Source of the DNA: a virus
Length of the DNA stretch: 40,140 bases
Virus record (IMG/VR): IMGVR_UViG_3300044692_000030
Span: 1-40,140 of that record
Reading direction: 5' to 3' (one strand)
Shown piece by piece: positions 14,353 to 20,810 of the stretch. Below the pieces are notes generated by a model. That model saw only the letters and a list, made by a program, of their open reading frames with translations, made no database searches and had not been told where the DNA came from. Position 1 is the stretch's first letter; every line of letters begins with the position of its first letter. Both the position numbers and the translations under genes were made by a program.

Positions 14353-15038
14353 TGGCTTCCCCTCGACGCGAACGACTCCACCGCATCCAAGCGCGCAAAC
14401 TCACACTTCATCCCGGAACGCAGCAGCCGCTTGAGCGTGGCCTCGTCGATCGGGCGCAGCTCGGCGCCGGCGAACTCCACCGGCACCTTGCTCCGATCGG
14501 GGATCACCAGCACGTAGTCGGTGGTCTTGCGGATCGCCGACGACTTCGGCGGCGGCGGTGCCTTGGGCGGGTCGATGCGCTGCGGCAGGTGTTCCACCAC
14601 CGCGGCGGGCTCCTCGTCGGCGCCGGCGAACGCGGCTGCCATGTCGGCCTTGGCGTTCTCCTCCGCCTGCTTGCGCTCGGCCTCCTCGCGCTGGCGCTTG
14701 ATTTCCGCCTGGCGCTCGGCCTCCTCGCGGTCCAGGTGCGCCTTGATGGCGTGCCCGAGGGTGTCGAGCGTCGGGCGCAGCACGCCCTGTGCGTCCTTCG
14801 CCGCGGCGTCCAGCGCACGCTCGTAGGCGAGCGCCGGTGCCTTGAGGGCGGTACGCTGCGCTTCGATGCCCTTGGAGAGGGCCTGCACCTCGGCGTACAG
14901 CGCCTCGAGCTCGACCCGCGGGGCGGTCGGCGCGATCTCCACGGCCTTGAGCGCGAGCGCGTCGATGCGGTCCAGCGTCACCTGCTCGACCAAGATAGCG
15001 TTGGCGGGGACCTGGGATTGGACGGTGATGGCTCCCAT
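14349..15038 (-). CDS. Coiled-coil phage protein of the recombination module
   Basis: The protein has 229 residues. The N-terminal beta/alpha part precedes a long charged helix at about 85-140 (HLDREEAERQAEIKRQREEA and continuing). A Pro-rich hinge follows, then a small C-terminal domain (DYVLVIPDRSKVPVEFAGAE, LRPIDEATLKRLLRSGM). Proteins of this plan commonly sit beside recombinases in phage genomes and are unassigned. GAGGAGA lies upstream of the ATG. The stop shares GTGA with the repeat protein. Confidence 0.65.
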   Translation of the reverse strand: MGAITVQSQVPANAILVEQVTLDRIDALALKAVEIAPTAPRVELEALYAEVQALSKGIEAQRTALKAPALAYERALDAAAKDAQGVLRPTLDTLGHAIKAHLDREEAERQAEIKRQREEAERKQAEENAKADMAAAFAGADEEPAAVVEHLPQRIDPPKAPPPPKSSAIRKTTDYVLVIPDRSKVPVEFAGAELRPIDEATLKRLLRSGMKCEFARLDAVESFASRGSQ

Positions 15039-15040
15039 GG

Positions 15041-16096
15041 TTAGATCTCCTCGCCGGCCAGCTGGCGCAGGGCAGCGATCAGCGGCTCGACCTTGCTGGA
15101 CGGCACTTCGTTGGGCTTGGTCACGTGGTCACCAGCCACCACTCGGATGCACTCCAGCGCCTGGTCGCGGCAGGTCGCGCTCTCGGCGCGCTTGAACGCC
15201 TCGGCGATGCGCTTGGCATCGACGGGCGCGCACAGCTTCGGCCCCTGCGGCAGCGAGTCGCGCACGGCGTCGAAGTTGGCCTTGGCCTGGCGCAGGTCCG
15301 CCGGCTTGGGCTCAGTCGTCGCCGTAGCCGCGGGGGTAGTGGTCGTGGGCTTCGCGTCCGTCGTAGCCTGGGCCGCGCCCTGCTTCTCGGCCTCGAACCG
15401 GGCGGCGCTCGCCATGAGGCGGTCGCCCGGCTGGCCGTTTCCCTGGGGCGCCTCCTCCTGGGGCTTCGCCAGTTCCGCGTTCTCGTCGATGTCCTGGGTG
15501 AACAGGTCGGAGGCCGCGCAGGCGGTGATGGTTGCGGCGACGTGCGCGCGCTTGGTCGCCATCTTGAGCACGGTGTTCCACTGGTCGGCGATGTCGGGGT
15601 TTTCGACCTTGCCGACCTGCTGCTCGGTGATGCGCTTGTCGTCGAGCGGGAACGTCGCGCCGCAGCCATCCTTCTTGGTCCAGCAGTAGAACTCGGGATC
15701 CCGCTTCGACTTCATCAGCGCCGGCTTGCCACAGGTCGGGCAGGTGCGGTCGGCGTTGCGGTAGCGGTACTTGCTCTCGTAGGTCGAGCAGGTGCCCAGG
15801 CCCTCGGCGATCAGCACGCCCGCGCGGTTGGTCAGCCGGCAGCGGACCTCGTACTCGCGGTGGTTGCGCTCGTAGTCCTGGCGCTTGACCTCGAAGTTCG
15901 GGACCAGCTGGAAGGTGAAGCACAGCTTCTCGGCGCCGGGCTTGAGCAGCGCCGGCTTAGTGCCGCAGCCAGGGACGACGCCGTAGTGCTCGCCATCCTT
16001 CATGACGTCGCGCATCACCTGCTGGATCAACTGCACCTGCGCGCTCACCTGCTCGGGCAGCAGCGCACCCTCGGGGACGATTAGTGGAGCGTTCAT
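15041..16096 (-). CDS. Conserved phage protein with zinc-binding site, probably recombination-associated
   Basis: The protein has 351 residues. The N-terminal domain has the motif KDGEHYGVVPGCGTKPALLK followed by PGAEKL, then a beta core and CPTCGKPALMK...FYCWTKKDGCGATFP, a four-Cys zinc site at about 119-148. ENPDIADQWNTVLKMATKRA closes the conserved domain. This family is common in phage early operons, often where ssDNA-annealing proteins lie. I recall the sequence pattern but not a proven activity. The Thr/Ala/Pro-rich linker at about 245-265 leads to a C-terminal helical region that may be an interaction domain. GGGAGGT precedes the ATG. Confidence 0.68.
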   Translation of the reverse strand: MNAPLIVPEGALLPEQVSAQVQLIQQVMRDVMKDGEHYGVVPGCGTKPALLKPGAEKLCFTFQLVPNFEVKRQDYERNHREYEVRCRLTNRAGVLIAEGLGTCSTYESKYRYRNADRTCPTCGKPALMKSKRDPEFYCWTKKDGCGATFPLDDKRITEQQVGKVENPDIADQWNTVLKMATKRAHVAATITACAASDLFTQDIDENAELAKPQEEAPQGNGQPGDRLMASAARFEAEKQGAAQATTDAKPTTTTPAATATTEPKPADLRQAKANFDAVRDSLPQGPKLCAPVDAKRIAEAFKRAESATCRDQALECIRVVAGDHVTKPNEVPSSKVEPLIAALRQLAGEEI

Positions 16097-16917
16097 GGCG
16101 AGACCTCCCTCTGCTCGGCGCCCTGGGCATGGAACTCCCGCTCCGCCCGCTCATCCTTCCAGCGGCTATAGGCGTCGTCCGCCTCGCCGTCCAACTCCTC
16201 CTCGCTCTTGAAGCGGTTGCGCCCGGTGCCGTTGCACTCGTGGCAGCGCAGGTGCGCCTCGTCACCGCCACCACTCCCGCCGCAGGTCGGGCAGTCGTCG
16301 GACTCCTCCTCGGGCTCGGGCGGCATCTGGTTCCAGTGGTGCGGCACCTCGAAGGGCACGGCCACCGTGGTCATGTCGCAGGCCGAGCCGAGCGCACCCT
16401 GCACCCACGCGAGCGCGGCCGCGCGGCCCGCCGCCAGGTTGTGCTGCTCCAGCGCGTCGGTGCCGTCGTAGGCGCGGTCGGCCTCCTGCGCCCACGCCTC
16501 CGCCACCAGCAGTTGCGCCTGCGCCTCGTTGGACAGGCGCGAGAGGATGTTGCCGATGTGCGCGCGGATCGCGCTCCGGATGGCCAGGCCCTCGGCGCTG
16601 GGGGTCATGGCGAGGATCTTCGCCCAGGTGAGGGCGGGGTCGTCGGTGCGGTGCGGCGTCGCCGGCTTGGCGATGCCCTTGGTGGATCCGGGGTAGGCGG
16701 CCTCGGTGATCGCCAGCATGGTGGCGGCGAGGTCGGTCGGCTGCGGGATCGGCGTGCCGAGCAGCGACTCCGTTCCCTTGCAGGTACCGCGGCCGTTGCA
16801 GCCCTCGCACTCCTCGCGCTCCGGCGTGCCATAGGAGCCATTGACGACGATGTAACCCTTGCCGGCGCAGTCGGGGCACTTGGCGCGCGGCTGGTTGTTG
16901 GTAGCGTTCTCGGTCAC
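16093..16917 (-). CDS. DnaJ-type zinc-finger protein
   Basis: This 274-residue protein starts at GTG with AAGGAGG at good spacing. It has two split pairs of DnaJ-like CxxCxGxG repeats: CPDCAGKGY and CEGCNGRGT near the N terminus, and CPTCGGSGG and CHECNGTGR at about 218-242. Between them lies a helical domain (LAIRSAIRAHIGNILSRLS, ALEQHNLAAGRAAALAW). No J domain (HPD) is present, so it is not a DnaJ chaperone. The paired fingers probably bind protein or nucleic acid. The charged tail (YSRWKDERAEREFHAQG) ends in ATGA with the next gene. Confidence 0.68.
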   Translation of the reverse strand: MTENATNNQPRAKCPDCAGKGYIVVNGSYGTPEREECEGCNGRGTCKGTESLLGTPIPQPTDLAATMLAITEAAYPGSTKGIAKPATPHRTDDPALTWAKILAMTPSAEGLAIRSAIRAHIGNILSRLSNEAQAQLLVAEAWAQEADRAYDGTDALEQHNLAAGRAAALAWVQGALGSACDMTTVAVPFEVPHHWNQMPPEPEEESDDCPTCGGSGGGDEAHLRCHECNGTGRNRFKSEEELDGEADDAYSRWKDERAEREFHAQGAEQREVSP

Positions 16918-16943
16918 TGGGACCTCCTTGGGGTCTTGGTCAT
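16914..16943 (-). CDS. Possible nine-codon leader ORF before the DnaJ-type gene
   Basis: ATG at 16943 reads MTKTPRRSQ and stops in GTGA with the start of the next gene. The ribosome-binding site of that gene (AAGGAGG) lies inside it. It follows the only gap of any size in the operon, which holds a GGGGTCG...CGACCCC inverted repeat. It may be a translated leader or chance. Confidence 0.3.
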   Translation of the reverse strand: MTKTPRRSQ

Positions 16944-16980
16944 GGGGTCGGCCGTTCGCGCGGCGCGACCCCTCTTCGTT

Positions 16981-17082
16981 TCAGGCGAACAGCTGAGCGA
17001 GCGCCCAGCCGTACTTGAGGATCAGGACCAGGCCGATCAGCCCGAGGTCCGCGGAGACGATGAGGGCGAGGCGGCGGGTCAC
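16981..17082 (-). CDS. 33-residue single-pass membrane peptide
   Basis: The GTG start at 17082 overlaps the preceding stop (GTGA). The peptide has a basic start (VTRRLALIVSADLG) and a hydrophobic helix (LIGLVLILKYGWALAQLF), so it should sit in the inner membrane. The junction supports it despite its size. Together with the 37-residue gene at 17474 it makes a pair of tiny early membrane proteins. Confidence 0.5.
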   Translation of the reverse strand: MTRRLALIVSADLGLIGLVLILKYGWALAQLFA

Positions 17083-17477
17083 TGGATCACCGTGGACTGC
17101 ATCGCGCGGTCGAGGTCCTCGACGAAGCGCTGGTACATGAAGCGCACGGCTTCGGTGTGGCGCGGATCCTTGGCGGCCTCGCGGTAGCGGTCCCGCAGCG
17201 AGACGATGTGACCCAGGAGGTCGGTGTGGCGCACGCGCACGTCACGCTTGCCAGCATCCTCACTGAGCGCCTTGGCGTGCTTCTCGGCCTTCCGGCGCGT
17301 CAGTTCGAGGTCGAGTTGGCCCAGGCGTCGCACGAGAGCCGACCGCCGAGCGCTGAGCGTGCGCCATTCGAAGTCAGGAAGACGGCCGCAGCCGAGCATG
17401 CGGTGCTTGATGTCGGCAAGCTCCGCTTCGAGCGCCTTCTTCTCCGTCACGACATCGACAGCGCCGATGCCGCTCAC
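17079..17477 (-). CDS. Helical early protein, 132 residues
   Basis: The GTG start at 17477 overlaps the stop of the 37-residue gene (GTGA). Almost all helical, with heptad-like stretches (EKKALEAELADIKHRM, LGQLDLELTRRKAEKHAKAL). The end (DPRHTEAVRFMYQRFVEDLD) is also helical. It may dimerise. No family is recognised. Confidence 0.58.
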   Translation of the reverse strand: MSGIGAVDVVTEKKALEAELADIKHRMLGCGRLPDFEWRTLSARRSALVRRLGQLDLELTRRKAEKHAKALSEDAGKRDVRVRHTDLLGHIVSLRDRYREAAKDPRHTEAVRFMYQRFVEDLDRAMQSTVIQ

Positions 17478-17587
17478 GACAGCCACCCCATCAGGTAGGC
17501 GATGGTGACGCTGGCGCTCGTGCAGACGCAGAACACGCCGACGGCGATGGCGACCAGGATGCGGTCGTCGGAGGGAGGGAGGGGCAT
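17474..17587 (-). CDS. 37-residue membrane peptide
   Basis: ATG at 17587 (TGATG with the regulator gene) reads MPLPPSDDRILVAIAVGVF and continues hydrophobic to YLMGWLS, one membrane-spanning helix. Both junctions overlap neighbours, which supports it as a gene. Possible roles such as superinfection exclusion are speculation. Confidence 0.55.
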   Translation of the reverse strand: MPLPPSDDRILVAIAVGVFCVCTSASVTIAYLMGWLS

Positions 17588-17820
17588 CACCGCGGACCCC
17601 AGGCGTCGCGGGCATCGGAGAGTGCGATGAGGTAGCTGGTCTTGCCGCCGCGCGGCTGGACCCGGCAGCGGATCTCGCCCGCGGCGGCCGCGGCACGGGC
17701 AGTGCCGTGGCGCAGCCGGAAAAGGCGGTCGATCTCGGTGCAAGTGAGCATCTGGGCGGCTTCCACAGCCCCAGCGGAGTCGATCACGGGCTTCCTTTCG
17801 TTCTCGGGCGTCCCCTGCAT
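17587..17820 (-). CDS. Excisionase/Cro-like small regulator, first gene of the early operon
   Basis: The protein has 77 residues. The core (AAQMLTCTEIDRLFRLRHGT, ARAAAAAGEIRCRV, GGKTSYLIALSDARDAWG) reads like an excisionase or MerR-type HTH: recognition helix, then a beta wing that ends in a helix. As the first leftward gene opposite a repressor-like gene, it could act as Cro (shutting off the repressor) or as an excision factor. Its ATG is immediately downstream of the promoter region at 17821-17868. Confidence 0.6.
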   Translation of the reverse strand: MQGTPENERKPVIDSAGAVEAAQMLTCTEIDRLFRLRHGTARAAAAAGEIRCRVQPRGGKTSYLIALSDARDAWGPR

Positions 17821-17868
17821 GCCAATATTCTTATCGCGTCATCGCCAGAACGCAATAACATAATCAGC
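17821..17868. promoter_or_regulatory. Divergent promoter/operator region of the immunity switch
   Basis: This 48-base AT-richer gap separates divergent starts at 17820 (minus) and 17869 (plus). An inverted repeat TTATCGCG (17831-17838) / CGCAATAA (17851-17858), 7 of 8 matching, is a candidate operator. For the minus strand, TTGCGT and TAAGAA fit a promoter whose transcript would begin near the ATG itself. On the plus strand CATAAT lies just five bases before the ATG. Both transcripts may therefore be nearly leaderless, as for lambda cI. Confidence 0.5.
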
Positions 17869-18414
17869 ATGAGTCCTACCTCTTCATTTGCTCGTACCGG
17901 GGACACCCTCTATGGTCCGCCGCCCCCGATGAACAGCCTCGCCGAACTAGTCGCCTCGCGTCTCGCCGAACTCAAGGCGCAGGGCATCGGCCAAGCCGAG
18001 GTCGCGAGCGGCGCGGGCAAGCCCACGGCGCAAGGACTCCTCAGCCAGGTCGCGTCGGGCCTCAAGAAGTTCAACCCCGACGAGCTCGACGCATGGGCGG
18101 ATGGCCTGCGCTACGAACGCGGATCCGCGGCCCGCGACGAGTTCATGCGCGTCGCGCGCGAAGCGTGGTACTTCCTGGTGCCGGCGGAGACCGCGCTCGG
18201 CGATGACGCGCCCGGCCTCAAGCTGTGGCGCGAGATGATCGCGCTCCGCGGCGAGCTGGCCGCGACGCGCACCCACCTCCACCGGACCGAGCAGTCCCTG
18301 GCCGAGTCAGAGGCGCGGGCTCGGGGTCTCGACAAGAAGGTCCAGGCGCTGGAGAAGCGCCTCGAGACGCTGCTCCGTCGCGGCCAGGTCCCTCCGGAGG
18401 GCGGCGGCGCGTAG
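17869..18414 (+). CDS. Repressor-like protein: HTH-like N terminus and long coiled coil
   Basis: The protein has 181 residues from the ATG next to the operator region. Residues 20-75 (SLAELVASRLAELKAQGIGQ, AEVASGAGKPTAQGLLSQVA) fit a degenerate HTH. A conserved-looking middle follows (DELDAWADGLRYERGSAARD). The last 60 residues form a coiled coil (RGLDKKVQALEKRLETLLRR). It lacks a LexA-type Ser/Lys protease domain, so it would not be cleaved in the SOS response. Position suggests the lysogeny repressor or its regulator. Its 3' end overlaps an antisense gene by 108 bases. Confidence 0.58.
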   Translation: MSPTSSFARTGDTLYGPPPPMNSLAELVASRLAELKAQGIGQAEVASGAGKPTAQGLLSQVASGLKKFNPDELDAWADGLRYERGSAARDEFMRVAREAWYFLVPAETALGDDAPGLKLWREMIALRGELAATRTHLHRTEQSLAESEARARGLDKKVQALEKRLETLLRRGQVPPEGGGA

Positions 18415-18507
18415 CGCCACCTGCTGCGCCTGGGCCGTCAGCTCGGCCGACTCAGCGTTCGCGATCGCGATGTAGCCGCTGATGACGGAGAGCTGCTGGC
18501 TGTTCAT
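18307..18507 (-). CDS. Small coiled-coil protein antisense to the repressor-like gene
   Basis: The protein has 66 residues and starts in ATGA with the gene at 18504. Mostly helical with heptads (LTAQAQQVALRAAALRRDLA, ATEQRLEALLQRLDLLVE). The last third lies opposite the coiled-coil end of the repressor-like gene. It may be a real small antagonist gene, or a mirror of a coiled-coil coding region, since such regions often read as helices on both strands. The coupling to 18504 and the 90 bases outside the overlap argue for it. Confidence 0.45.
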   Translation of the reverse strand: MNSQQLSVISGYIAIANAESAELTAQAQQVALRAAALRRDLAATEQRLEALLQRLDLLVETPSPRL

Positions 18508-18674
18508 ACGGACTCCAGTCCCCCTTGTAGGGGTTCCTGTGGTCTAGGGAAACCCCGATAGGTTTCTACAAGGACTTTCCGACTTTCAGAAGGTGCGACG
18601 GTTGCAGTCGCACCATGTGCATACGGTAGCCATTCAAGAGACTGTGGAGTCTCGTTCCCATCCCTTTCGTTCAT
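18504..18674 (-). CDS. 56-residue protein of unknown function, divergent from the XRE regulator
   Basis: ATG at 18674 reads MNERDGNETPQSLEWLPYAH. The protein has no clear fold and ends in ATGA with the gene after it. The start lies 16 bases from the start of the XRE gene on the other strand. No good ribosome-binding site is seen. It may be the first gene of a two-gene minus-strand unit under control of the same region. Confidence 0.42.
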   Translation of the reverse strand: MNERDGNETPQSLEWLPYAHGATATVAPSESRKVLVETYRGFPRPQEPLQGGLESV

Positions 18675-18690
18675 GTGGTAGCCTGACCGG

Positions 18691-18975
18691 GTGCAACGGT
18701 TTGGAGCCCTGCTGGCAGCGGCCATCGCTGCGCGCGGGTTGAATCAAAAGCAGTTCGCGGAGCGGGTGCATGTGCATCCGACCCTTGTGGGAAAACTGAT
18801 AGCCGCCAGGAGAGCACCCAACTGGAAGCGCGCGCCGGCCTGGGCCTCAGCTTTGGGGCTGACCGGAGAAGACCGGGAGGTCTTCATCGACGCCATGCAC
18901 TTGGCAGCGGCCTCGCCGCGCGTACAAGCCCTCGTGCGACGCCTCATGGAAAGTTCCCCGAAAACTTCCCCATGA
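18691..18975 (+). CDS. XRE-family HTH regulator
   Basis: The protein has 94 residues from GTG. Residues 5-60 carry the Cro/C1-type HTH (LNQKQFAERVHVHPTLVGKL, IAARRAPNWKRAPAWASAL), with the recognition helix at VHPTLVGKLIAARR. The short C-terminal helix (RVQALVRRLMESS) could dimerise. It ends just before attP. It probably controls the switch together with the repressor-like gene at 17869. Which of the two is the CI equivalent cannot be decided from sequence. Confidence 0.7.
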   Translation: MQRFGALLAAAIAARGLNQKQFAERVHVHPTLVGKLIAARRAPNWKRAPAWASALGLTGEDREVFIDAMHLAAASPRVQALVRRLMESSPKTSP

Positions 18976-19180
18976 TGCAGCGCAACGGTGTGCGCCGTCT
19001 CCCGCGCGCGCTGTCCACGGATTCTCAGTCCGTGAACAGGGGTTCAAATCCCCTTGGGAGTACCAACCGAAGTGCCGGCGGTAACGCAAGTTACGCGCCG
19101 GCATTCTGTTTTCCGCCATCTCCCTAAGTGCTGTAAGTGGTGCCCGGGAATCCCCTGCAAAGTTACCCGAAACTACCCGG
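18950..19180 (+). other. attP: 3' half of a tRNA-Glu-like gene between paired arm repeats
   Basis: The core 19017-19065 has an anticodon arm (ACGGA / TCCGT, loop TTCTCAG, anticodon CTC), a perfect T arm (AGGGG TTCAAAT CCCCT) and TGGGAGT-A-CCA. The D arm and 5' acceptor strand are missing, so it is only the 3' half, as expected of a phage attachment core. On the left AAAGTTCCCCG (18950) is followed directly by AAAACTTCCCC (18961). On the right AAAGTTACCCG (19159) is followed by AAACTACCCGG (19170). These matching pairs are probable integrase arm sites. The integrase gene starts at 19224. Confidence 0.75.
19073..19112 (+). terminator. Rho-independent terminator after attP
   Basis: TGCCGGC (19073-19079) pairs with GCCGGCA (19097-19103). 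Inside it GTAAC pairs with GTTAC around a GCAA loop. The T-rich tail TTCTGTTTT follows. It would end transcripts from the immunity region before the integrase gene. Confidence 0.75.
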
Positions 19181-19223
19181 TAGTCCTTGCCTGGGGCCGG
19201 CATCGCCATAGAGCGATAGCGCC

Positions 19224-20333
19224 ATGGGCAAGCATCGCGGGTACTTCGCCGTCGCCCTCCCCAGCGGGTCCTTCCAGGGGTGGGCGCGCGACCCGGCCGC
19301 GGGCCGCTACGCGAAGTCCACCGGCATGCCCGGCGCCCCCTTCCGCTCGCTCAGCGAGGCCACCGCCTGGGCGAAGCAGCAGCACGCGAAGTTCCTGACC
19401 CGGCAGGAGTCGCTGAACCGGCAGACCACGAAACGGCTGGTCGAGTCCTACGTGAACTTCCTGCGTGGGACCAAGAAGCGCACCGACAGCCACCTTGCGA
19501 ACGTCGAACGCTGCCTCAACGCCTTGGCGGTGAAGATGCCCGAGCCCGGCCATCCTCGAGCCACGGTCCAGTGCGAGGAGTGGTTGGCCTCGCTGCCGAT
19601 CGCCGCCACCACCAAGGTCCAGTACCTCAACACCTGCAAGGCCCTGTTCAACTACGCGGTCGAGCGCCGGCTGGTCGATCACAACCCGCTGACGGTGGCT
19701 GAGACCGAGGAGCCGGACGACACGATCAAGGCGCAGTTCACGGTCGAGGAACTGCGCGCGATGGTGCGGGCCTGCGACGATCCATTCCACCTGCACGCCT
19801 GTCTGTTCGTCTACCTCGGCCTACGCATCGAAGAGATGGTCACCACCGCCTGGACGGGCGGGCTCGACTACTCCGAGGACTTCGCCTGCATCACCGGCAA
19901 GGGCAACAAGACGCGCCTGGTGCCGAAGCCCGCCGAGCTCAAGGCTGTGTTGGGCTGGTACCGGCCAGCGCCGCAGTACCGCGCCGAGCGGGTGTTCCGC
20001 TTCTCCACCGTCACCGCGCGGCGCTACCTGTACGCCTTCCTGGCCCGGCTCGAGATCACCAAGGGCGAACGCACGGTGCACAGTACCCGGCACAGCTACG
20101 CCGGGATCATGACCGCGACCGGCATCTCCACGTCGATGCTCGGCGACTGGATGGGGCACTCCTCCGAAGGCACGACCCGTGACTACGCCACCCTCGCCAC
20201 GATCTACAGCCGCCAGGTCGATGGCTGGCCGCGCGGCGAGCCGATGCTGCTGCGCGACGCCGCCTGCTCCTGGCCGCGGCCGAAGGCATCCGAATCAACC
20301 CCTACCGCGCCCGCGCTCCCGGCGCCACAGTGA
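19224..20333 (+). CDS. int: Tyrosine-recombinase integrase
   Basis: The protein has 369 residues. The N-terminal 60 form an arm-binding-type domain. Residues 66-165 are the SAM-like core-binding domain (YVNFLRGTKKRTDSHLANVE). The catalytic domain follows with Arg at about 201 (LGLRIEEM), Lys at about 230 (GKGNKTRLV), HSTRHSY (His286, Arg289), MGHSS (His312) and Tyr321 (RDYATL), nine residues after the His, as usual. It would recombine attP with the 3' end of a host tRNA gene. The start is 44 bases after the right arm repeats. The lipoprotein gene follows after four bases. Confidence 0.92.
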   Translation: MGKHRGYFAVALPSGSFQGWARDPAAGRYAKSTGMPGAPFRSLSEATAWAKQQHAKFLTRQESLNRQTTKRLVESYVNFLRGTKKRTDSHLANVERCLNALAVKMPEPGHPRATVQCEEWLASLPIAATTKVQYLNTCKALFNYAVERRLVDHNPLTVAETEEPDDTIKAQFTVEELRAMVRACDDPFHLHACLFVYLGLRIEEMVTTAWTGGLDYSEDFACITGKGNKTRLVPKPAELKAVLGWYRPAPQYRAERVFRFSTVTARRYLYAFLARLEITKGERTVHSTRHSYAGIMTATGISTSMLGDWMGHSSEGTTRDYATLATIYSRQVDGWPRGEPMLLRDAACSWPRPKASESTPTAPALPAPQ

Positions 20334-20337
20334 GCGG

Positions 20338-20688
20338 GTGCGCCTGCTCCTGCTCGCTGCGATCGCGCTCTCGGGCTGCCTGCGCGTGGAGCCCATCGCC
20401 CACGGTGCGATTGCGTCGCCCATGCTGCACGCGGACTTGGCGCATGCCGAGATCGCGACGCGCGCCGGCCTTGAGGACTTCGGCGCCACGGTCGAGGATG
20501 GCGAAGACCCCACGGTGATCACCGCGGTCTCGGGCGAGGGCGACGAGCAGGTGAAGGTGACCATCAGCCTGTTCGAGACCGGGCACTACGTGGAGGCGGA
20601 CATCAGGCTGTACGCGCCGTCGTTGCCGTGGAGCGAGCAGAAGCGGGATCTGCGGTTCCTGGCGTCCTGCATCGCCAGCCGGCTGTAA
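20338..20688 (+). CDS. Lipoprotein downstream of integrase, possible lysogenic conversion factor
   Basis: The GTG start at 20338 gives 116 residues with a signal (RLLLLAAIALSGC) and lipobox LSGC (Cys14). The mature part is an alpha/beta domain (EIATRAGLEDFGATVEDGED, QVKVTISLFETGHYVEADIR) that would sit in the periplasm on a lipid anchor. Being next to int and outside the lytic operons, it may be expressed in the lysogen, for example for superinfection exclusion. No family is recognised. Confidence 0.62.
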   Translation: MRLLLLAAIALSGCLRVEPIAHGAIASPMLHADLAHAEIATRAGLEDFGATVEDGEDPTVITAVSGEGDEQVKVTISLFETGHYVEADIRLYAPSLPWSEQKRDLRFLASCIASRL

Positions 20689-20689
20689 A

Positions 20690-20722
20690 CGAACAACCCC
20701 GACCGCGAGGCCGGGGTGTCGT
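20690..20722. terminator. Bidirectional hairpin terminator
   Basis: CCCCGACC (20697-20704) pairs with GGCCGGGG (20709-20716) with one mismatch around GCGA. The minus-strand side continues TTGTTCGTTT, a U-rich tail for the small minus-strand gene. The plus-strand side is less U-rich but would serve the integrase-lipoprotein unit. Confidence 0.65.
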
Positions 20723-20810
20723 TGAGCGTGGCCTATTAGCCTATCGGCAGCTAGGTACGCCGCTTCCCTCTCGGGATCACGCTCAGTGTCAGGCTAAACG
20801 CCAGCCCCGC
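20717..20810. other. Structured non-coding gap with two interlocking inverted repeats
   Basis: TGAGCGTG (20723-20730) can pair with CACGCTCA (20778-20785), and TTAGCC (20736-20741) with GGCTAA (20792-20797). The second pair starts inside the first and ends outside it, so both together would make a pseudoknot. No gene is seen here. It lies between a terminator and the end of the small minus-strand gene. Confidence 0.4.

Noticed and set aside
18997-19065. Complete tRNA gene starting at GTCTCCC
   Set aside because: Only 13 bases lie between this possible 5' strand and the anticodon stem, too few for a D arm, and pairing is 5 of 7. A tRNA half in attP is the better reading.
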